Source: Comamonadaceae bacterium (GTDB taxonomy: Bacteria; Pseudomonadota; Gammaproteobacteria; Burkholderiales; Burkholderiaceae_C). Taken from it: a DNA stretch of 13,400 bases. Numbering within the stretch: position 1 is the first letter of the stretch; every line of letters begins with the position of its first letter. The stretch is from assembly GCA_947451445.1 (NCBI GenBank), contig CANFZJ010000045.1, forward strand, positions 1-13,400. Reading direction: 5' to 3'. Positions 6,957-12,306 of the stretch are shown here, one piece after another. The position numbers and the translations under genes are program-made. Below the pieces are notes generated by a model. It made no database searches. It saw nothing but the letters and a program-made list of their open reading frames with translations, and was not told the DNA's origin.

Positions 6957-7017
6957 AGCCAAATAGGGCTCTAGCGCAGGTACTATTTGCGCTAGCAGCT
7001 ATTTATTTAATAGCAAA
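6957..7017 (-). repeat. 61-nt interspersed repeat, intergenic copy B
   Basis: Read on the minus strand it begins TTTGCTATTA, continues with AATAGCTGC, AGCGCA and ACCTGCGCT, and ends with CCTATTTGGCT. It aligns gap-free with the copies at 4403-4463 and 2016-2076. It directly adjoins the phnC start codon, so the transcript leader and ribosome-binding region of phnC come from the repeat. Confidence 0.75.
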
Positions 7018-7035
7018 TGGATTAAAACAATACGA

Positions 7036-7135
7036 CACCCGCCACCGCCGTCATTCCCGCGCAGGCGGGAATCCAGTGGGGCGGTAGCCAGCGTGGCGGG
7101 TGCCGACTGGACTCCCGCCTGCGCGGGAATGACGG
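7036..7135. repeat. Inverted pair of CATTCCCGCG...CGGGAATC-type palindromes between phnD and phnC
   Basis: Two 30-nt units (7048-7077 and 7106-7135) lie in inverted orientation. Each is itself a palindrome of the type TTCCCGCGCAGGCGGGAA, and the two pair with each other almost perfectly. A further 10-bp inverted repeat (CACCCGCCAC at 7036-7045, GTGGCGGGTG at 7093-7102) is interleaved. This is the widespread CGTCATTCCCGCG...GGGAATCCAG repeat found between genes in many beta- and gammaproteobacteria and related in form to Neisseria dRS3. It starts 3 bp past the phnD stop codon. It could stabilise the phnD mRNA 3' end or reduce read-through into phnC. Confidence 0.82.
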
Positions 7136-7138
7136 GGC

Positions 7139-7993
7139 TTATTTCAGCAACCCGGCGTTGTGGGCGGCGGCTTCGATGCCCTTGTAGTTGGCGGCCTGGG
7201 TGGGGATGAAGCGGGTGGCGCGTTGCAGCTCCAGAATCTCCCGTCCTTCGGCGGTGCTGCTGTTCAGGTCCAAAAAGGCCTTGGCCAGCTTCTCGCGCAG
7301 GGCGGCTGGCATGTCGGCGTGCACGCTCCAGTTGTAGTCGAAGTACGGCGGGGTGGTGTAGAACACGCGGACCTTGCTGGTATCGACCTTTTTGTCGACC
7401 ACAAACTTGTCCCACACCGAGATGTTCAACGCACCAGCGTCCACCTTGCCTGCCGCCACGGCGGCAATGGTGGCGTCGTGCGCGCCGGAGAAAGCGACGC
7501 GCTTCAGATCGGTGTCCGGGTCCACCTTGGCCTGCAGCAAAAAGCTGCGCGGCATCAGGTGGCCGGAGGTGCTGGACGGGCTGCCAAAGCTCAGGGTGTG
7601 GCCCTTCAGGTCGGCCAGGGTCTTGAGGGCCGGGTCGGCGGTGATGAAGACCGAGCGGAACTTTTCGTCCTCCTCGCGCTGCACCAGCGGGATGATCTTG
7701 CCGCCGGAGCGCGCATTGGCCTGCACAAAGGTGAAGCCGCCAAACCAGGCCACATCGACCTGCTTGTTGACCAGCGCCTCCACGGCGGCGGCGTAGTCGC
7801 TCACCGGGGTGAATTCCACCTTCATCGCCATCCGCCCTTCCAGGTACTTGACCAGCGGCGCAGCCTTGCGGGCCAGTTCGGTAGGGGCTTCGTCGGGAAT
7901 GGCGGTCAGGCGCAGCACCTGCTGGGCGCTGGACAGGCCTGCGAAACACAGAATGGCGACGGCCAGGGCGGATTGGAGGAAGGAGCGTTTCAT
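7139..7993 (-). CDS. phnD: PhnD-family periplasmic binding protein of an oxyanion/phosphonate ABC importer
   Basis: The 284-residue protein starts with a Sec signal peptide (1-23, ending LSSA before QQ) and continues as a PhnD-type solute-binding protein. Visible family segments are IPDEAPTELARKAAPLVKYLE, DVAWFGGFTFVQA, GHTLSFGSPSSTSGHLMPRSFLL and FSGAHDATIAAVAAGKVDAGALN. The serine/threonine-rich SPSSTSG loop is where phosphonate or phosphite binders hold the anion. The opening IPDEAPTEL...KYLE recalls a PhnD subfamily annotated as putative selenate-binding, so the ligand could be phosphonate, phosphite or another oxyanion such as selenate. No C-P lyase, phosphonatase or phosphite dehydrogenase gene is in the window to decide. 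An 11-bp hairpin ends 5 bp upstream of the ATG and no Shine-Dalgarno sequence is visible. Confidence 0.88.
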   Translation of the reverse strand: MKRSFLQSALAVAILCFAGLSSAQQVLRLTAIPDEAPTELARKAAPLVKYLEGRMAMKVEFTPVSDYAAAVEALVNKQVDVAWFGGFTFVQANARSGGKIIPLVQREEDEKFRSVFITADPALKTLADLKGHTLSFGSPSSTSGHLMPRSFLLQAKVDPDTDLKRVAFSGAHDATIAAVAAGKVDAGALNISVWDKFVVDKKVDTSKVRVFYTTPPYFDYNWSVHADMPAALREKLAKAFLDLNSSTAEGREILELQRATRFIPTQAANYKGIEAAAHNAGLLK

Positions 7994-7998
7994 GGAGC

Positions 7999-8027
7999 AA
8001 TACGGGGGTGGTGAAAACCCCCGTATT
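7999..8027 (-). promoter_or_regulatory. Perfect 11-bp hairpin in the phnD leader
   Basis: AATACGGGGGT (7999-8009) and ACCCCCGTATT (8017-8027) form a perfect stem with a 7-nt loop. On the mRNA strand the stem ends 5 nt before the phnD ATG, covering the place where a ribosome would bind, and begins 23 nt after the stop of the ribbon-helix-helix gene. It could be a terminator of that gene (though no T-tract follows), a translational control hairpin for phnD, or a binding palindrome for a regulator. Confidence 0.55.
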
Positions 8028-8050
8028 AGAACGCAGCGCCCTCTACCGGT

Positions 8051-8416
8051 TTATGCCGCGTGCGCCAGCAGGCTGCGATGCCCTTCGGTGGCCAGCACCT
8101 GCTGCGCATTCAGGCTGCGGATGGAGATGCTGGCATCCTGCGGAATGCCGCCGGACAGCTGCAGCGCCATGTAGCGGCCACAGCACACGCGCAGAAAAGA
8201 CGCAAAGTTGTCCACCGCGCCGCGCGAGGCCACCAGTTCGTCGTACAGCTTGGCGCACAGCTGAGGCACGCCCATGCCGTCGCGCTGGGCGATCTCGGCC
8301 AGCACCTGCCAGAACAGGTTTTCCAGCTTGATGCTGGTGGCCACGCCGTGCAGCCGCACCGAACGGGCGCGGCTGTCGTACAGGGTGGGGTCGGCGCTGA
8401 TGAAGACTTGGCACAT
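8051..8416 (-). CDS. Ribbon-helix-helix domain protein, putative small regulator
   Basis: The 121-residue protein has a core SRARSVRLHGVATSIKLENLFWQVLAEIAQRDGMGVPQLCAKLYDEL (about 15-61). This matches the RHH_4 type of ribbon-helix-helix domain, in which a short beta strand (SVRLHGV) would contact DNA as a dimer. The tail ASRGAVDNFASFLRVCCGRY (63-82) is also typical of these proteins. The C-terminal 30 residues are not recognised. It may bind DNA, but many RHH_4 proteins are uncharacterised. The Shine-Dalgarno-like AAGGGAA (8423-8429) supports the ATG at 8416. It lies 51 bp after the DJ-1/PfpI gene on the same strand and upstream of phnD, so it could be co-transcribed with either. Confidence 0.8.
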   Translation of the reverse strand: MCQVFISADPTLYDSRARSVRLHGVATSIKLENLFWQVLAEIAQRDGMGVPQLCAKLYDELVASRGAVDNFASFLRVCCGRYMALQLSGGIPQDASISIRSLNAQQVLATEGHRSLLAHAA

Positions 8417-8467
8417 GGTGGGTTCCCTTGGAGCAGCCCCGCATCATCGGAGGCTGCCGGGGCCGTG

Positions 8468-9049
8468 TCAAAGGCTGATTTTGGTGCCTAGCAGGGCCAG
8501 AAACTGCGCAATCCAGGCCGGGTGGGCGGGCCAGGCGGGGGCGCTGACCAGGTTGCCCTCGGTGATGGCCGCGTCGATGGCGATCTCGGCGTAGGTGCCG
8601 CCTGCAATTTCCACTTCCACGCGGCAGGCTGGGTAGGCCGAGCAGGTGCGGCCCTTGAGCACACCGGCCCCGGCCAGCAGCTGGGCACCGTGGCACACCG
8701 CCGCCACGGGCTTGTTGGCCTCAAAAAAGTGCTTTACCGCCGACACCACCGCCGGGTAGGTACGCAGGTACTCGGGGCCCCGGCCACCGGGAATCACCAG
8801 CGCGTCGTAGCTGCTGACATCCAGGCCGGCGAAGGTGGCGTTCAGGGTGAAGTTGTGGCCGGGCTTTTCGCTGTAGGTCTGCGCGCCTTCGAAGTCGTGG
8901 ATGGCGGTTTTGATGTGGTCCCCGGCCTTTTTGTCCGGGCAGACGGCGTGGACGGTGTGGCCCACGGCCAGCAGCGCCTGGAACGGCACCATGGTTTCGT
9001 AGTCTTCGCAGTAGTCGCCGCACAACATGAGTATCTTTTTCGCTGCCAT
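8468..9049 (-). CDS. DJ-1/PfpI superfamily protein
   Basis: The 193-residue, single-domain cytoplasmic protein has a flavodoxin-like fold. The nucleophile elbow AAVCHGAQLL places the expected reactive Cys119 next to His120, and Glu15 in GDYCEDYE fits the conserved acidic partner. GGRGPEYL (88-95) is the family loop. Relatives include PfpI proteases, YhbO/YajL stress proteins and glyoxalase- or deglycase-like enzymes, so the reaction is uncertain; a stress-protection role is likely. The ATG at 9049 has a strong Shine-Dalgarno sequence (AGGAGA, complement of 9055-9060). It heads a leftward run with the ribbon-helix-helix gene and possibly the phn genes. Confidence 0.9.
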   Translation of the reverse strand: MAAKKILMLCGDYCEDYETMVPFQALLAVGHTVHAVCPDKKAGDHIKTAIHDFEGAQTYSEKPGHNFTLNATFAGLDVSSYDALVIPGGRGPEYLRTYPAVVSAVKHFFEANKPVAAVCHGAQLLAGAGVLKGRTCSAYPACRVEVEIAGGTYAEIAIDAAITEGNLVSAPAWPAHPAWIAQFLALLGTKISL

Positions 9050-9339
9050 GGATGTCTCCTCAAGGGTGGTTGGGAGTCCATTGTTGGGCGGCGCGGGCGG
9101 GCACGGGTGTTAGCCGGCTACTACATGGGTGACGGGGTGTAACGGGGATTGGTAATGTCGATAAGGAAGTAAACCAACTCAACGGCCATCACTTCATAAC
9201 CGTCGAAAACACGCTGTTTTCATCTGTTCCAAGTACTGCAAGCAAACATTCTGTGGCTAACCTTAGCTGTCCAAGGGCTACAGGTCTTGCAGTCCTCATT
9301 ACATTAGACGTCACAAACATATTTCCTTGCGAGTAATCG
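9050..9339. other. 290-bp gap with a GC drop, upstream of the DUF2806-like gene
   Basis: This divergent gap starts GC-rich (with the palindrome TAGCCGGCTA at 9111-9120) and becomes clearly AT-richer from about 9140, where the composition joins that of the gene at 9340. A small hairpin GAAAAC-acgct-GTTTTC lies at 9205-9221. No convincing promoter pair, tRNA end or attachment-site repeat was found. The leftward open frame across it (9449-9189) overlaps the start of the next gene and has no recognisable features. Confidence 0.5.
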
Positions 9340-10374
9340 ATGCAAATACCCGGCGAAGCACTGATCGAAAAGCTGTGGGAAACGATAGCTGATAAAGGTA
9401 TAGGGTCCCTTCTTCGACCCTGGCAAATGCGGCGAGAAGCAGAGGTCAAAATCGAGATGAAGCGCCTGGAACTTCTCTCTTTGGCTCAAGCTGAGCGAGA
9501 GGCAGAGGCTATTCGTCGTGGTGATGCAACGCTCCATCCTTCTAACGCACGACAGCTACTTGTGCACTCGCCATCCGTGCCAAATAATTACCTGCCAGTT
9601 GTCGCACCAGAGGCATTAGCTCTCGAAACACCAAGGAGCCGAGTCGAAGAAATTGCATCGAGGAATTTCGTTGCCGACGCAATCGACCGTGAGGTAAATA
9701 TAGCCAAAGCGATTCTCAAAGCCGAAGAAGAACTTGGGGCCGACTCATCTACACCGCCAACATCCTTTGCATCGGACGACTGGCTTCGTAGGTGGAAGGA
9801 ATATGCGTCGTGTATCGGGTCTGAAGAACTGCAAGCTTTGTGGGGCCGCGTGCTCGCAGGAGAAGTTAAGACACCAGGAAATTACTCGGTCCGATTTCTT
9901 AATTTTCTGCACAACCTGTCTCGTGACGAGGCAAACCTAATTGAACGAGCAATGTCGTTTGTCATAGATGACTTCATTTTTCGTGAAGGCTCAACATACC
10001 TGGAGTCAGTAGGCATCAATTTCTCTGCAATTCTTCGCCTTCAAGAAATCGGAGTGCTGGCCGGCGCTGAAGCGATTGGCCTAAAGAAAACGTTCTCGTC
10101 TGGCGATCAAAGTAGCTATCGCACCATCATGCAATCTCATGGGTACGCAATTGGAATTCGAGGCAACGACCCAAAGGCGGTACTAGAAATACCCGCCTAC
10201 ATCGTTACTTCACTAGGACGTCAATTGGTTTCAATTGGCAAATTTGCACCGAACGTCGAATACATTCAGTGCCTTGGCGGCGACATCAAAGCCAAGGGTT
10301 TTAGTGTTGAACTCGGAAAATTTTTCACACGACCAGACGGTAGATTGGAAATCATCGACGCCGAGCAACTCTGA
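9340..10374 (+). CDS. DUF2806-like protein of unknown function, low-GC accessory gene
   Basis: This 344-residue protein has no signal peptide or membrane segment. Residues about 30-62 form a charged, probably coiled-coil helix (RREAEVKIEMKRLELLSLAQAEREAEAIRR). Residues about 146-210 (DDWLRRWKEYASCIGSEELQALWGRVLAGEVKTPGNYSVRFLNFLHNLSRDEA) match the DUF2806 pattern as I know it: a W-x-rf-xxA segment, LWGxxLAGE, PG-x-S-xRxL and a Leu-rich helix. The C-terminal third (about 215-344) is not recognised. The function is unknown; relatives are scattered in accessory DNA. Composition is clearly AT-richer than all neighbours, which suggests horizontal acquisition. An in-frame TAA at 9334-9336 makes 9340 the first possible ATG. 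It stands alone, convergent with the P450 gene 40 bp away. Confidence 0.75.
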   Translation: MQIPGEALIEKLWETIADKGIGSLLRPWQMRREAEVKIEMKRLELLSLAQAEREAEAIRRGDATLHPSNARQLLVHSPSVPNNYLPVVAPEALALETPRSRVEEIASRNFVADAIDREVNIAKAILKAEEELGADSSTPPTSFASDDWLRRWKEYASCIGSEELQALWGRVLAGEVKTPGNYSVRFLNFLHNLSRDEANLIERAMSFVIDDFIFREGSTYLESVGINFSAILRLQEIGVLAGAEAIGLKKTFSSGDQSSYRTIMQSHGYAIGIRGNDPKAVLEIPAYIVTSLGRQLVSIGKFAPNVEYIQCLGGDIKAKGFSVELGKFFTRPDGRLEIIDAEQL

Positions 10375-10414
10375 CGCCGCCCACACATCAAAAAGGCACG
10401 CCCCGCCAACCAAC

Positions 10415-11623
10415 TCACCCCCCCACCGGCAGCCCCACCACCCCTCGATAAGCCGGATTCGCCACCCACTGCACCGCCTCGTCCCCCAGGCGCAAATGGG
10501 GAAACCGCTGCAGCACCAGCCGAAAAGTAATCTCCGCCTCTACCCGCGTCAGCATGGCGCCGATGCAGACATGGGCGCCGGAGCCAAAAGAGATAGACCC
10601 CCCATCCCGCCCGCTCACATCCAGCCGGTCCGGCTCAGGATGGCGCGCCGGGTCACGGTTGGCCGAGCCGATCAGGGGCACGACCAAATCACCCCGGCGC
10701 AGCGTCTGCCCATGCAGCTCCACGTCGGCAGCCACGCGCCGCCCGGTGTACTGCACCGGGCTGTCGAAGCGCAGCAGTTCGCGCACGGCGCTGGGGATGA
10801 GGCTGGGGTCGGCTTGCAGGCGCTGCCATTGATCGGGGTGGCTGAGTAGCGCGTACAGGCCGTTGCCTAGCAGGTTGCGGGTGGTTTCATGGCCTGCGAA
10901 CAGCAGCATGGCGCACTGGGCCAGCAGCTCGGCGTGGTTGAGCAACGCGCCATCGGCTTCGGCCTGCAGCAGGCGGCTGACCAGGTCGTCGCCCGGGTTT
11001 TTACGCCGCGCGGCCAGCAACTGCTCGAAATACCGGCCCATGGCCAGCAGGCTGGCCTGGGCGCGGCGGGCCTGCTGGTGGGTGGCTAATGGTGCGCCGA
11101 TGAACACCGCCAGGTCGTCGGACCAGACGGCGAAGTCGGCGTTGGCCGCCTCGTCGATGCCCATCATCTTGGCGATGACGCGGGTGGGCAGCTGGCGGGC
11201 GACGGCTTGCATGAAGTCGAAGCTGGGTTGTCCATCGACGGCGTCCAGCAGTTCGGTCACGGTCTGCGCGATGAAGGGCTCCAGGGCCAGGATCTGCGCG
11301 GGTTTGAAGCCTGCGTTGAGCACTTTGCGGATGCGGGTGTGGTCAGGCGCGTCGAGGAACAGCATGGCGCGGGCGAAGAGTTGCTGAAAACCGGCCAGTT
11401 CGCCCTTGGTTTCCTCGCGGTCGGTCACCCAGCCGCCCGTGCGCTGGGCGGAAAAGCGCGGGTCGCGCAGCACCTGCTCTACGTCGGCATGGCGGGTCAG
11501 CAGCCAGGCTCCGCCGAAGAATTCGGTGCTCCAGTGCAGCGGCCCCGCCTCGCGCAAGGCCTGGTAGGCCGGGTAGGGGTTGGCCAGAAAGGCGGCATCG
11601 ACGAAAGGCGCGGTGGCATTCAT
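10415..11623 (-). CDS. Cytochrome P450 in the biotin operon, possible BioI-like role
   Basis: This is a complete 402-residue soluble bacterial P450. It shows the C-helix segment DAPDHTRIRK (91-100), the oxygen-activating I-helix AGHETT (243-248), the ExxR motif ELLR (282-285), NRDP (322-325) and the haem-binding loop FGSGAHVCIG (346-355) with Cys353 as thiolate ligand. It needs an external ferredoxin and reductase, none of which is encoded here. Its ATG overlaps the bioD stop as ATGA, so it is translationally coupled to bioF-bioD. In Bacillus, BioI is a P450 that cleaves acyl-ACP to pimeloyl-ACP for biotin; the position suggests a comparable job, but this is inference from context. It could instead oxidise an unrelated substrate. 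Confidence 0.93.
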   Translation of the reverse strand: MNATAPFVDAAFLANPYPAYQALREAGPLHWSTEFFGGAWLLTRHADVEQVLRDPRFSAQRTGGWVTDREETKGELAGFQQLFARAMLFLDAPDHTRIRKVLNAGFKPAQILALEPFIAQTVTELLDAVDGQPSFDFMQAVARQLPTRVIAKMMGIDEAANADFAVWSDDLAVFIGAPLATHQQARRAQASLLAMGRYFEQLLAARRKNPGDDLVSRLLQAEADGALLNHAELLAQCAMLLFAGHETTRNLLGNGLYALLSHPDQWQRLQADPSLIPSAVRELLRFDSPVQYTGRRVAADVELHGQTLRRGDLVVPLIGSANRDPARHPEPDRLDVSGRDGGSISFGSGAHVCIGAMLTRVEAEITFRLVLQRFPHLRLGDEAVQWVANPAYRGVVGLPVGG

Positions 11624-12306
11624 GCGGAAAAGATCTTTTGGAGGGCCGCAGCATCCAGATAGGTGGCGGCAGATGCGCTACCCATCAGGCGCGGCACCAC
11701 GCCCAGGCAGGGTGCCTGGTGGCGGCGCTGGAATTCATGGCGCAGGGTGTCGATATTGGCTTGCAAGTGGGCCATCTGCGGGTCAATGGTGTTGGCGACC
11801 CAGCCCGCCAGCCGCAGGCCGCGCGCGCGGATGGCTTCCGCCGTGAGCAGGGCGTGGCTGATGCAGCCCAAGCGCAGGCCGACCACCAGAATGACGGGGT
11901 AACCCAGCGCCACGGCCAGATCGGCGGTGTCCACGTCTGGCCCCAGCGGCACGCAGAAGCCACCCACGCCTTCGACCACCAGCACGTCGGTGCGAGTGGC
12001 CAGCGCCTGGGCTTGCTGCACCAGCAGGGGCAGAGCGATGGTTTGCCCTTCCAAAGCCGCCGCGATGTGCGGGGCGCAGGCGGCCTGGAATTGCAGCGGG
12101 CCCACTTCGGCATCGGTCAAGGCCAGCGAACCGGCGGCCCGCAGCATCTGCACGTCTTCGTTCACCCCTGCCGCGTCCAGCCCGGCGGCCACGGGCTTGA
12201 AGCCTGCGCTGCGCCAGCCTTGCTGGGCGCACCAGTGCAGCAGGGCGGCGCTGACGCGGGTTTTGCCGACTTCGGTGTCGGTGCCGGTGATGAACACGCT
12301 ACGCAT
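11620..12306 (-). CDS. bioD: Dethiobiotin synthetase
   Basis: BioD closes the ureido ring of 7,8-diaminopelargonate with CO2 and ATP to give dethiobiotin, the penultimate biotin step. The 228-residue protein begins MRSVFITGTDTEVGKT, whose P-loop GTDTEVGKT (8-16) is diagnostic. FKPVAAG (36-42) and VEGVGGFCVPL (111-121) supply the substrate- and Mg-binding segments, with Val and Cys where E. coli-type proteins often have Ala and Trp. The ATG at 12306 lies inside the end of bioF (8-nt overlap), and its stop overlaps the P450 start. The three genes therefore form one coupled leftward unit. Confidence 0.96.
   Translation of the reverse strand: MRSVFITGTDTEVGKTRVSAALLHWCAQQGWRSAGFKPVAAGLDAAGVNEDVQMLRAAGSLALTDAEVGPLQFQAACAPHIAAALEGQTIALPLLVQQAQALATRTDVLVVEGVGGFCVPLGPDVDTADLAVALGYPVILVVGLRLGCISHALLTAEAIRARGLRLAGWVANTIDPQMAHLQANIDTLRHEFQRRHQAPCLGVVPRLMGSASAATYLDAAALQKIFSA

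Noticed and set aside
7036..7135. CRISPR-like repeats between phnD and phnC
   Set aside because: There are only two units, in inverted orientation and internally palindromic, with no regular spacers; they are intergenic palindromes.
6999..8000. Leftward 333-codon frame across phnD
   Set aside because: It is in a different frame from the clearly recognisable PhnD and ends with translated repeat (VIPAQAG and DSRLRGNDG), which is a known artefact of the CATTCCCGCG palindromes.
9189..9449. Leftward 86-codon frame upstream of and overlapping the DUF2806-like gene
   Set aside because: It has no recognisable motif, no ribosome site that I can see, and overlaps the start of a better supported gene.
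11628..11639. 12-bp palindrome AAAAGATCTTTT just before the P450 start as an operator
   Set aside because: It lies inside the bioD coding end (codons for KIFS) and is low-complexity; no evidence supports a regulatory role.
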